The position numbers and the translations under genes are program-made. The notes under the pieces were generated by a model. It was not told where the DNA came from and did not search any database. It was given only the letters and a program-made list of their open reading frames with translations. Positions 8,759 to 16,060 of a DNA stretch of 51,571 nucleotides are shown piece by piece. The stretch is from Nonomuraea ceibae (GTDB lineage Bacteria > Actinomycetota > Actinomycetes > Streptosporangiales > Streptosporangiaceae): assembly GCF_019396325.1 (NCBI RefSeq), contig NZ_JAHKRO010000071.1, positions 1 to 51,571 of the forward strand, read 5' to 3'. Position 1 is the stretch's first letter. Every line of letters begins with the position of its first letter.

Positions 8759-9777
8759 TGCCGCACCTCCTCGGCGTAGCGCCGGACCAGGCGGTTGGCC
8801 AGCGTGGCCAGCAGCAGCATGGCCCCCAGGAAGAACTTGAACCAGTCGGCGTCCCAGCCGAGGAACACGATGCCCTTGTCGGCCATGCCGAAGATCACCG
8901 CCCCGATCGCCGCGCCGACGGCCGAGCCGTACCCGCCGGTGAGCAGGCAGCCGCCGATCACGGCGGCGATGATGTAGATGAACTCCTGCCCGATGCCGAT
9001 GTTGGCCTGCACGGACGTGTAGCGCAGCGCCAGCATGGAGCCGACCAGCCAGGCCGCGAACGCCGTCGTCATGAACAGCGCGATCTTCGTGCGGGCGGCC
9101 GGCACCCCGGCGGCGCGGGCGGCCCGCTCGTCGCCGCCCACCGCGAAGATCCAGTTGCCGGGCCGTGACCGCATGAGCACCCAGGTGGCGGCGGCGGTGA
9201 CGAGCAGCCACCACAGGATCGCCACCCGGAACGGGGTGCCGGCGACCTCGACCGTGCCGCCGAGCACGGCCTGGGCCGAGGCGTAGCCGCCGGCCTGGCG
9301 CAGCCCGCCGACCTGGACGGTGCCGGTGAGCGCCTTGGTGACGCCCAGGTTGACGCCCTGGAGCATGAGGAACGTGCCGAGCGTCACGATGAAGCTGGGC
9401 AGCCGGGTGCGGGTGACGATGAGCCCGTTGAGCAGCCCGACGGCCAGCGCGACCACGAGGCTGACCAGCATGGCCGGCCACACGTTGAAGCCGTACTCGG
9501 TGGCGAGCGTGACCAGGATCAGCCCGGTCGTGCCGGTGAGCACGCCCGCCGACAGGTCGAACTCGCCGCCGATCATGAGCAGCGCGATCGCCACCGCCAT
9601 GATGCCGAGCGTCGAGGCGGGGTCGAGCCAGTTGGCGACGCCGTCGAGCGAGCGGAAGACGGGCGACTGCGCGGCGAAGAACGCGAACACCACGATCGCC
9701 CCGACGACCGCGCCCAGCTCGGGCCGGATCAGCAGGCGGCGCAGCACGCCGGCGCGGGCCAGCCGCTCGTCCGTCAC
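8755..9777 (-). CDS. Sugar-type ABC transporter permease (BPD_transp_2)
   Basis: The 340-residue protein is strongly hydrophobic with about 8-10 helices and the RbsC/FrcC-type features LMIGGEFDLSAG in the first third and AVGGDERAARAAGV in the middle cytoplasmic loop. Helix-rich C-terminal parts include YIIAAVIGGCLLTGGYGSAVGAAIGA. The GTG start at 9777 overlaps the substrate-binding protein stop as GTGA. It forms the membrane channel of the import system encoded by this three-gene operon. Confidence 0.93.
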   Translation of the reverse strand: MTDERLARAGVLRRLLIRPELGAVVGAIVVFAFFAAQSPVFRSLDGVANWLDPASTLGIMAVAIALLMIGGEFDLSAGVLTGTTGLILVTLATEYGFNVWPAMLVSLVVALAVGLLNGLIVTRTRLPSFIVTLGTFLMLQGVNLGVTKALTGTVQVGGLRQAGGYASAQAVLGGTVEVAGTPFRVAILWWLLVTAAATWVLMRSRPGNWIFAVGGDERAARAAGVPAARTKIALFMTTAFAAWLVGSMLALRYTSVQANIGIGQEFIYIIAAVIGGCLLTGGYGSAVGAAIGAVIFGMADKGIVFLGWDADWFKFFLGAMLLLATLANRLVRRYAEEVRH

Positions 9778-10751
9778 CTGGTGCCCGCCCCGGCCAGCTC
9801 GGCCACCTGCTGGGCGTTGTCCTTGGTGACGAAGCCGGGGCCGGTGTTGACGGGCAGGCCGCCGCCGACGGTGTTGAGGTTGTTCTTGTACAGGTGCAGG
9901 AAGACGATCGGCAGGTAGCCCTGCAGGTACTGCTGCTGGTCCACGGCGAAGAGGATCTCGCCGTCGCCGATGGCGGTCACCACGTCCGCCGACAGGTCGA
10001 AGGTGGCCAGCTTGGCCTGCGACCCGGCGTCCCTGATGGCGTCGCGGGCGGCGACGGCGACGGCCGGGTTGAGCGCGAGCACGCCGTTGACCTGCTGGTC
10101 GGACTGGAGCTTGGCGGCGACCTTGGAGGTCACGTCCGGCAGGTTGTTCATGTCGACCTGCAGCCGCTCGACGGCGCCGCCGAGCGTCTCCTCGGCGCCC
10201 TTGCAGCGCTGGTCGAGCCCGACGTTGCCGGCCTCGTGGATGACGCACAGGAGCTTGGTCACGCCGGCGGCCTTGAGCTGCTCGCCCGCGCCGCGCCCGG
10301 CCACGTCCTCCGACTGGCCGACGTGCGTGATCGCGCCGAGCGCCTTGGACTCGCCGGCGCCCGAGTTGATGGTGACGACCGGGATGCCGGCCGCGACGGC
10401 CCTGCCGATGGACTCGCGCAGCGCGTCGGGGTTGGCCATGGAGACCACGACGCCGTCGGCCTTGGCCGACACCGCCTGGTCGATGAGCTGGGACTGCTTG
10501 GCGGGGTCGCCGTCGCCCTGGTACGTGACCCGCGCGCCGTACTGCTTGCCGGCGGCCTCGGCGCCGTTCTTGACCACGTCCCAGAAGGAGTCGCCGGGGG
10601 CGCCGTGGGTGATGACGGCGTAGCTGCCGCCGCCGGACGCGGGGGGCGCCGTCGCGGCCGCCGTTTCCTGCGTCCGCTGTCCGGCCGGCGCCGAGCAGCC
10701 GCTCAGCGCCAGCGCGCTCGCCAGGGCCAGCACGATCGGGGTTCGTCTCAT
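9774..10751 (-). CDS. Sugar-type ABC transporter substrate-binding lipoprotein
   Basis: The 325-residue protein has a lipoprotein signal, Met-Arg-Arg then a hydrophobic core and lipobox LSGC with Cys19, so the mature protein should be anchored outside the membrane. The rest is a periplasmic-binding-protein type 1 fold (Peripla_BP_4): GDSFWDVVKNGAEAAGKQYG, a DQAVSAKADGVVVSMANPD segment, and AAGIPVVTINSG. Start ATG 10751 has GGAGGTG upstream. It is the first gene of the operon and faces a TetR gene. The sugar is unknown; the ribose/fructose/inositol branch is the likely range. Confidence 0.92.
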   Translation of the reverse strand: MRRTPIVLALASALALSGCSAPAGQRTQETAAATAPPASGGGSYAVITHGAPGDSFWDVVKNGAEAAGKQYGARVTYQGDGDPAKQSQLIDQAVSAKADGVVVSMANPDALRESIGRAVAAGIPVVTINSGAGESKALGAITHVGQSEDVAGRGAGEQLKAAGVTKLLCVIHEAGNVGLDQRCKGAEETLGGAVERLQVDMNNLPDVTSKVAAKLQSDQQVNGVLALNPAVAVAARDAIRDAGSQAKLATFDLSADVVTAIGDGEILFAVDQQQYLQGYLPIVFLHLYKNNLNTVGGGLPVNTGPGFVTKDNAQQVAELAGAGTR

Positions 10752-10802
10752 CGGACACCTCCATGAGCAACGGCCTCGCCCCGGTTGTACCTCAATATCA
10801 AC

Positions 10803-10814
10803 TCTATGTATAGA
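10803..10814. promoter_or_regulatory. Palindromic operator candidate TCTATGTATAGA
   Basis: A 12-bp inverted repeat with 5-bp arms TCTAT/ATAGA and a 2-bp centre lies in the AT-rich gap between the divergent transporter operon and the TetR gene. It is a natural site for the TetR protein to control both. No other good palindrome is visible in the gap. Confidence 0.5.
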
Positions 10815-10875
10815 CATGCGGACCAAGCAGTCACGTCAGTCAGAACGGAATTGTACGTTCCCGTATGATGGGGTC

Positions 10876-11508
10876 ATGACCACCGCACCCATGAGCGGCC
10901 GCAAGGCGCAGGCCGCACGGAACGACGAGCTGATCCTCCAGGCGGCCAGGGCGGTCTTCACCGCCGATCCGGGCGCCCCCATCGCGGCCGTGGCGGAGAG
11001 GGCGGGCGTCGGCATCAGCGCCCTCTACCGGCGCTACCCCAGCAAGGAGGCGCTGCTGCAGAAGCTCTGCGGCGACGGGCTCAAGCTCTACATCGCCGTG
11101 ACCGAGCGGGCGCTCGCCGACGACGGCGACCCGTGGGAGGCGTTCGCCGGCTACATGCGCGGCATCGTGGACGCCGACACCAACTCACTGACGATCAAGC
11201 TGGCGGGCACCTTCCACCCCACGGAGGAGCTCTACCATGACGCGGTGCGCTCGGCCGAGGTGGCCGAGGAGGTGCACCGCCGGGCGGTCGAGGCGGGCGT
11301 GCTGCGCCCCGACGTGACGGTGGCCGACCTCGCGCTGCTGTTCGAGCAGATCGCCTCGATCAAGCTGGGCGACGAGGAACGCACCTCCCAGCTCCGCCAC
11401 CGCTACCTGGCCCTGATGATGGACTCGCTGCGCATCCCGCCGGCCCACCGCGAGCTGCCCGGCCCGCCCGCCGCCGACGAGGAGCTCTCCGCGCGCTGGA
11501 CGCCCTGA
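10876..11508 (+). CDS. TetR family transcriptional regulator
   Basis: The 210-residue protein has an N-terminal TetR helix-turn-helix (ELILQAARAVFTADP, then IAAVAERAGVGISALYRRYP with SKEALL) and a helical C-terminal ligand domain. ATG 10876 is chosen because the protein start there fits the family; an in-frame upstream extension to 10816 is possible but has no support. It is divergent from the ABC sugar importer at 8003-10751, with a palindrome at 10803-10814, so it is likely the local repressor. Confidence 0.9.
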   Translation: MTTAPMSGRKAQAARNDELILQAARAVFTADPGAPIAAVAERAGVGISALYRRYPSKEALLQKLCGDGLKLYIAVTERALADDGDPWEAFAGYMRGIVDADTNSLTIKLAGTFHPTEELYHDAVRSAEVAEEVHRRAVEAGVLRPDVTVADLALLFEQIASIKLGDEERTSQLRHRYLALMMDSLRIPPAHRELPGPPAADEELSARWTP

Positions 11509-11517
11509 CCGCCGCCG

Positions 11518-12375
11518 TCAGGGCAGGTCGTCGCGGAGCCTGGCGGCCAGCTCCAGGGTGCGGCGGGCGCGGGCGACGATCGGCGCGTCGACGAACCGGC
11601 CGTCGGGCAGCGCCACCGCGCCCGCCCCGGCGGCCTCGGCCTCCTCGGCGGCCCGGACGATCTCGGCGGCCCTGGCGGTCTCCTCCTCGCCCGGCCGGAA
11701 GGCCCGCCGGATCACCGGGATCTGCCGGGGGTGGATCGCGGTCCTGCCGAACAGGCCCATCCCCCGCCCGGCCGCGCACGAGGCCAGCAGCCCGGCCTCG
11801 TCGCGCACGTCCGGGTAGACCGACATCGGCACCGGCGGCAGCCCGGCCGCCGCCGCGGCCAGCACCACCCGCATCCGCAGGTGGTTCATCGCGCCCTCGT
11901 CGGTGATCGACAGCTCGGCCGCGAGATCCTGCTCGCCGAGCGCGACCCCCGCCACGCTCGGATGAGCCGCGATCTCGCGCGCCCCCGCGATCCCCGCCGC
12001 CGACTCCAGCAGCGCGTACGCCCGCGCCCCCAGCCGCTCCACCAGCTCCAGCGGGGTCCCGGGCTCCACCTTGGGCAGCCGCACCGCGCCCGCCAGGCCG
12101 CCGACCGCCTCCAGGTCGTCGCGCCCGCGCGGGGTGGCCAGGTCGTTGATCCGTACGTGGACCGCGCCGTCGCCGGGACGCCCGCGCAGGTAGGCGACGG
12201 CGTGGGCGCGGGCCTCGTCCTTGCGGGCGGGCGCGACGGCGTCCTCCAGGTCGATGATCACCACGTCGGCCCCGGACGCGGCGGCCTTGGCGAACCGGTC
12301 CGGCCGGTCGCCCGGCACGTACAGCCAGGTCACGGGCGGCGTCACGGGCTGCGGCGTCGCGGGCGGGGCCGTCAC
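11518..12375 (-). CDS. HpcH/HpaI aldolase / citrate lyase beta-like CoA-ester lyase
   Basis: The 285-residue protein has the CitE-type pattern: WLYVPGDRPDRFAKA, GADVVIIDLEDAVAP (acidic metal/CoA region), VRINDL, VRLPKVE, ALLESAAGI and ALGEQDLAAEL. Family members cleave or form 3-hydroxyacyl-CoA esters such as malyl-CoA or citramalyl-CoA with Mg2+. Start GTG 12375 overlaps the CoA-transferase stop as GTGA. Pairing with a family III CoA-transferase suggests activation of an organic acid to its CoA ester followed by C-C cleavage. A hydratase that some such pathways need is not encoded here. Substrate is inferred only. Confidence 0.88.
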   Translation of the reverse strand: MTAPPATPQPVTPPVTWLYVPGDRPDRFAKAAASGADVVIIDLEDAVAPARKDEARAHAVAYLRGRPGDGAVHVRINDLATPRGRDDLEAVGGLAGAVRLPKVEPGTPLELVERLGARAYALLESAAGIAGAREIAAHPSVAGVALGEQDLAAELSITDEGAMNHLRMRVVLAAAAAGLPPVPMSVYPDVRDEAGLLASCAAGRGMGLFGRTAIHPRQIPVIRRAFRPGEEETARAAEIVRAAEEAEAAGAGAVALPDGRFVDAPIVARARRTLELAARLRDDLP

Positions 12376-13559
12376 GCGATCACCCCGCTCTCGCGCAGCC
12401 GGGCCAGGTCGGCGGCGGCGTAGCCGAGCTCGCCGAGCACCTCGTCGGTGTCGCGGCCCAGGCGGCGGCCCGGCCAGCGCACCTCGCCGGGCGTGTCCGA
12501 CAGCCGGAACAGCACGTTCTGCATGACGACCGAGCCGAGTTCCTCGTCGGGCACCTCGACGAACGTGCCGAGCGCCGCGTACTGCGGGTCCTCGGCGATG
12601 TCGGTGACGTCGTAGATGGGGGCGACGGCCGCCTGCGCCTCCTCGAAGCGGGCGATGACCTCGGCGGCGTCGCGCTCGCCGATCCAGGCGGCGACGGCCT
12701 CGTCGAGCTCGTCGACGTGCTGGACCCGGCCCGCGCCGGTGGCGAACCACGGCTGCTCGACCAGGTCCGGCCGGCCCACGAGGGTGACGACGCGCTCGGC
12801 GATGGGCTGCGCGCTGGTGGAGACGGCCAGCCAGCGGCCGTCGCGGGTGCGGTAGGTGTTGCGCGGGGCGTTGCTGCTGGACCGGTTGCCGGTGCGCGGC
12901 GGCACCACGCCGAGCGCCTTGTAGGCGGTCATCTGCGGGCCGAGCAGGCCGAGGATGGGCTCGATGATGGCCATGTCGATCACCTGGCCGCGCCCGGTGC
13001 GCTCGCGGGCGTGCAGCGCGACCATGATCGCGTAGCTCATGGCCAGGCCGGCGATGCCGTCGGCGAGCGCGAGCGGCGGCAGCGTGGGCGGCCCGTCCGG
13101 CTCGCCGGTCATCGCGGCGAAGCCGCTCATGGCCTCGGCCAGCGTGCCGAACCCGGGCCGCCCGGCCATCGGCCCGCTCTGCCCGAAGCCGGTCATCCTG
13201 GCCACGATCAGCCTCGGGTTGGCCGCGATCAGGTCCTCGGGCGACAGGTTCCAGCGCTCCAGCGTGCCGGGGCGGAAGTTCTCCACCAGCACGTCGGAGC
13301 GGGCGGTCAGGCGGCGCAGGATCTCCTGCCCCTCGGCCCGCGACAGGTCGACGGCGGCGGCCCGCTTGTTGCGTGACAGCGACTTCCACCACAGCCCGAC
13401 CCCGCCGGCCGACGCCCCGTGCCCCCGTGACGGGTCGCCGCGGCGTGGGTGCTCGATCTTGACGACGTCGGCGCCGAAGTCGCCGAGCATCATGGCGGCG
13501 GAGGGCCCGGCGAACAGCGTCGCGGCGTCGATGACCCGAAGGTCTGCGAGGCTTGTCAT
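12372..13559 (-). CDS. CaiB/BaiF family III CoA-transferase
   Basis: The 395-residue protein shows family III features: LRVIDAATLFAGPSAAMMLG at the N-terminus, GADVVKIEHPRRGDPSR, SRNKRAAAVDL, VLVENFRPG, and a GRGQVIDMAIIEP segment. These enzymes move CoA between carboxylic acids through a covalent aspartyl intermediate. ATG 13559 is the start; there is no strong ribosome-binding site, so a leaderless or short-leader mRNA is possible. It is translationally coupled to the CoA-ester lyase and divergent from a GntR regulator 58 bp away. Length is typical. Confidence 0.92.
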   Translation of the reverse strand: MTSLADLRVIDAATLFAGPSAAMMLGDFGADVVKIEHPRRGDPSRGHGASAGGVGLWWKSLSRNKRAAAVDLSRAEGQEILRRLTARSDVLVENFRPGTLERWNLSPEDLIAANPRLIVARMTGFGQSGPMAGRPGFGTLAEAMSGFAAMTGEPDGPPTLPPLALADGIAGLAMSYAIMVALHARERTGRGQVIDMAIIEPILGLLGPQMTAYKALGVVPPRTGNRSSSNAPRNTYRTRDGRWLAVSTSAQPIAERVVTLVGRPDLVEQPWFATGAGRVQHVDELDEAVAAWIGERDAAEVIARFEEAQAAVAPIYDVTDIAEDPQYAALGTFVEVPDEELGSVVMQNVLFRLSDTPGEVRWPGRRLGRDTDEVLGELGYAAADLARLRESGVIA

Positions 13560-13590
13560 AGTTCTGTAAGTTATAAGAAATATGTCATAG
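13555..13590. promoter_or_regulatory. AT-rich divergent regulatory region with TGTCATAG direct repeat
   Basis: The short gap between the CoA-transferase and GntR genes is unusually AT-rich for this genome. The octamer TGTCATAG occurs at 13555-13562 and again at 13583-13590, 28 bp apart in the same direction. TTATAAG lies between. This may be where the GntR/FCD regulator binds. The first copy overlaps the start codon, so chance is possible. Confidence 0.35.
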
Positions 13591-13617
13591 GTCAATTCCG
13601 CCGGCCCTGAGGAACAC

Positions 13618-14283
13618 ATGACCACCGAGCCCCGGCCGCCCATGAGCAAGGCCGACTACGTCTACAGCGTCCTGCTGGAGGAGATCCGCACGGCCCGGAT
13701 CCCCGGCGGCACCGCGTTGCGCGCCGGGGCGCTCGCCAAGCGGCTCGGCGTCTCGGTGACGCCGGTGCGCGAGGCGCTGCGCCGCCTGGAGAAGGACCGG
13801 CTGATCAGCTACGAGGCGCACCACGGCGCCACCGTGGTCGACCTGGGCGACGACGCGCTGGAGGAGTTCTACGGCCTGCGCGCGGTCGTCGAGGGCCTGG
13901 GCGCCCGGCTGGCCGCCGCCCGCGTCACCGCCGAGGACCTGGCCTGGCTGCGCGAGCTGCACGCCGCGATGGCCCGCGACGCCGCCGAGGGCAGGCTCGA
14001 CCGCCTGGCCGAGCAGAGCAGGCACTTCCACCTGCGGATCGCCGACATCGGCGGCCCCGCCTTCCTCGGCCAGCACGCCAGGGCCGTGCGCAACAGCTTC
14101 CCGGTGCCGCCCGGCGTCTCGCTGTGGCTGGACGCCGGCCAGGCGGCCCGCCAGCTCGACGCGCACGAGCGCATCCTGGCCGCCCTGGAGGCCGGCGACG
14201 GCCCGGCCGCCGAACGTCTCATGATCGACCACGTCCGGCAGGCGGGCGAGCATCGCCGAGGGAGCGGCCCGGTGGCAGGATGA
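13618..14283 (+). CDS. GntR family transcriptional regulator, FCD (FadR) subfamily
   Basis: The 221-residue protein has the N-terminal winged helix (YSVLLEEIRTARIPGGTALR, then LAKRLGVSVTPVREALRRLE) and a helical FCD ligand domain with FYGLRAVVEGLGARLAA and His-containing helices (SRHFHLRIADI; LDAHERILAALEAGD) that usually bind a metal. Start ATG 13618 follows GAGGA. Its divergent position suggests control of the CoA-transferase/lyase operon by an organic acid (inference). Confidence 0.92.
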   Translation: MTTEPRPPMSKADYVYSVLLEEIRTARIPGGTALRAGALAKRLGVSVTPVREALRRLEKDRLISYEAHHGATVVDLGDDALEEFYGLRAVVEGLGARLAAARVTAEDLAWLRELHAAMARDAAEGRLDRLAEQSRHFHLRIADIGGPAFLGQHARAVRNSFPVPPGVSLWLDAGQAARQLDAHERILAALEAGDGPAAERLMIDHVRQAGEHRRGSGPVAG

Positions 14284-14287
14284 CGGT

Positions 14288-14824
14288 GTGATCACCAGCG
14301 CGGTCCGGGGCGTCCTGTTCGATCTCGACGGCACGCTGCTCGACCACCGGGCGGCCGCCGACGCCGGCATCACCGCCTGGGTGGCCGAGCACGCGCCCGG
14401 CCACCCGCGCCTGGCCGAGGCAGCCCGGCTGTGGGAGGCGCTGGAGGAGCCGCACCTGGCGGCCTGGCACGCGGGCGAGTGCTCCTGGCAGGAGCAGCGC
14501 CGCCGCCGCGTGCGGGCGCTCTGCGCGGAGCTGGGCCTGGACCTGCCGGACGACCCCGACACGGCCTTCGCCTCGTACGCGCGCCGCTACCGCGAGGCGT
14601 GGCGCGCCTACCCCGACGCGGCGGCGGCCGTGGCCGCGCTGCGCGGGTTCCGCCTGGGCGTGCTGACCAACGGCGGCCCCGCCGCGGCCGGCATGCGCTC
14701 GGCCTGGCTGGACCGCCTCGGCGTCGCCCCGCCGCCCGCGGGATTCCCGCGCATCACCACGCTCGCCGAGCTGCCCGCACTGCTGTCCGGCGAGCATTTG
14801 TCTGGACATTCTGACCTCGGTTAA
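14288..14824 (+). CDS. HAD-superfamily protein lacking motifs III and IV
   Basis: The 178-residue protein starts with HAD motif I (LFDLDGTLLD; nucleophile Asp12, acid Asp14), followed by a helical cap and motif II-like VLTNG (residues 125-129). Normal relatives then have a Lys motif (KPDP) and an acidic GDxxxxD motif before an AAGM..WL.R segment. Here LTNGG is joined almost directly to AAAGMRSAWLDR, so some 50-70 residues holding the Lys and Mg2+-binding Asp residues are missing, in frame. The C-terminus (ITTLAELPALLSG) is the usual family end. GTG 14288 lies just after the GntR stop. Phosphatase activity is doubtful. The 3' end carries an operator candidate for the next gene. Confidence 0.78.
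   Translation: MITSAVRGVLFDLDGTLLDHRAAADAGITAWVAEHAPGHPRLAEAARLWEALEEPHLAAWHAGECSWQEQRRRRVRALCAELGLDLPDDPDTAFASYARRYREAWRAYPDAAAAVAALRGFRLGVLTNGGPAAAGMRSAWLDRLGVAPPPAGFPRITTLAELPALLSGEHLSGHSDLG
14800..14809. promoter_or_regulatory. Operator candidate TGTCTGGACA for HutC-type GntR regulator
   Basis: The sequence has TGTC/GACA arms around a 2-bp centre and resembles the GTCTAGAC-type cores bound by HutC/DasR-subfamily regulators. It lies 25 bp before the GntR start codon at 14835, inside the 3' end of the HAD gene. Autoregulation is inferred. Confidence 0.45.
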
Positions 14825-14834
14825 GCTGATCAGC

Positions 14835-15575
14835 ATGACCGCGAATCTGGCGATCGACCTGGATCGATCCAGCCCCGTGCCGCTCTACTTCCAGGTGGCC
14901 GAGCAGATCGCCGAAGCGATCCGGCGGGGCGACCTGGCGCCCGGATCCCGGCTGGACAACGAGATCCTGCTGGCCGACAAGCTCGGGCTGTCGCGGCCGA
15001 CGATCCGCCAGGCGATCCAGTATCTCGTCGACAAGGGCCTGCTCGTGCGCAAGCGCGGCGTCGGCACCCAGGTCGTGCACGGCCAGGTCAAGCGCTCGGT
15101 CGAGCTGACGAGCCTCTACGACGACCTGCGCCGCTCCGGCCAGGAGCCGGCCACCCAGGTGCTCACCCTGGAGCCCCGCCCGGTCGAGGAGCAGATCGCG
15201 GCCATCCTCGGCGTCGAGCCCGGCAGCCAGGTGCTCTACGTGGAGCGGCTCCGCTTCGCCGCGGGCGAGCCGCTGGCGCTCATGCACAACTGGCTGCCCA
15301 TCGGCCTGGCCCAGATCACCGCCGCCGACCTGGAGGTGCGCGGCCTGTACGAGCTGCTGCGCGGCGCCGGGGTGCGGATGCGGGTGGCCAACCAGCGCAT
15401 CGGCGCCCGCGCCGCCAACCAGGCCGACGCCAGACTGCTGGACGAACGGCGCGGCGCCCCGCTGCTGACCATGATCCGCACCACCTACGACGACCAGGGC
15501 CGGGCGGTCGAGCACGGCTCGCACGTCTACCGGGCCTCGCACTACTCGCTGGAGGTCACGCTCATCGAACGGTGA
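14835..15575 (+). CDS. GntR family transcriptional regulator, HutC subfamily with UTRA domain
   Basis: The 246-residue protein has an N-terminal winged helix (PLYFQVAEQIAEAIRRGDL, LADKLGLSRPTIRQAIQYLV, KRGVGTQVV) and a C-terminal UTRA ligand domain (SLYDDLRRSGQEPATQVL, VLYVERLRFAAGEPLALM, HNWLPIGLA). UTRA regulators sense small sugars or acids. No dedicated metabolic operon adjoins it on the same strand, so its targets may be distant. ATG 14835 is the only good start. Confidence 0.92.
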   Translation: MTANLAIDLDRSSPVPLYFQVAEQIAEAIRRGDLAPGSRLDNEILLADKLGLSRPTIRQAIQYLVDKGLLVRKRGVGTQVVHGQVKRSVELTSLYDDLRRSGQEPATQVLTLEPRPVEEQIAAILGVEPGSQVLYVERLRFAAGEPLALMHNWLPIGLAQITAADLEVRGLYELLRGAGVRMRVANQRIGARAANQADARLLDERRGAPLLTMIRTTYDDQGRAVEHGSHVYRASHYSLEVTLIER

Positions 15576-15681
15576 CCGCGGATGGCTACGGATAGGTCTC
15601 ATTCTGTCACCACGGCGCGACGTGGAGTATTCTTCGCCTGGCCGCCCTTTCTCCACCCCGGCACGAGAACGGCGAACGCCC

Positions 15682-16038
15682 ATGGACTTCCACCTGACGA
15701 CCACCCTCCGTGACGGCCGCGTGACCGTCGTGGTCTCGGGCGAGCTCGACATCGCCACCACTCCCCTGCTGCGCGCCCGCCTGCGCGAGGCCGCCGCGCG
15801 CGGGCCCGGCGAGGTGGTGCTCGACGTGAGCGGGCTGACGTTCGCCGACGCGGCCGGGCTGGGCGCGCTGGTGGCCGCCCGGCTGCACGCCGAGTCGGCC
15901 GGGACCGCGCTGGTCCTGGCCGAGGTCCCGGCGTCGCTGGCCCGCCTGCTGCGCATCACCGGCCTCGACGCCCAGCTCCTGCCTCCGGCCTGGGCCGGCG
16001 CCCCGCCGGGTCCCTACGACGGCCTCACCGCCCCCTGA
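15682..16038 (+). CDS. STAS-domain (anti-sigma factor antagonist-like) protein with Ala at phospho-site
   Basis: The 118-residue protein is a single STAS domain: VTVVVSGELDIATTPLLRARL, then VVLDVSGLTFADAAGLGALV. In SpoIIAA/RsbV proteins the last segment reads D-S-S-G, and the first Ser is phosphorylated by the anti-sigma kinase to release it. Here it is D56-A57-A58-G59, with codon 57 GCG at 15850-15852, so that switch is absent. The protein may bind its partner constitutively or belong to a non-phosphorylated STAS type. ATG 15682 is preferred; GTG 15622 in frame is an alternative. No anti-sigma or sigma gene is adjacent. Confidence 0.85.
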   Translation: MDFHLTTTLRDGRVTVVVSGELDIATTPLLRARLREAAARGPGEVVLDVSGLTFADAAGLGALVAARLHAESAGTALVLAEVPASLARLLRITGLDAQLLPPAWAGAPPGPYDGLTAP

Positions 16039-16060
16039 CCCCCCGGAGGCCGGAGGCCGG

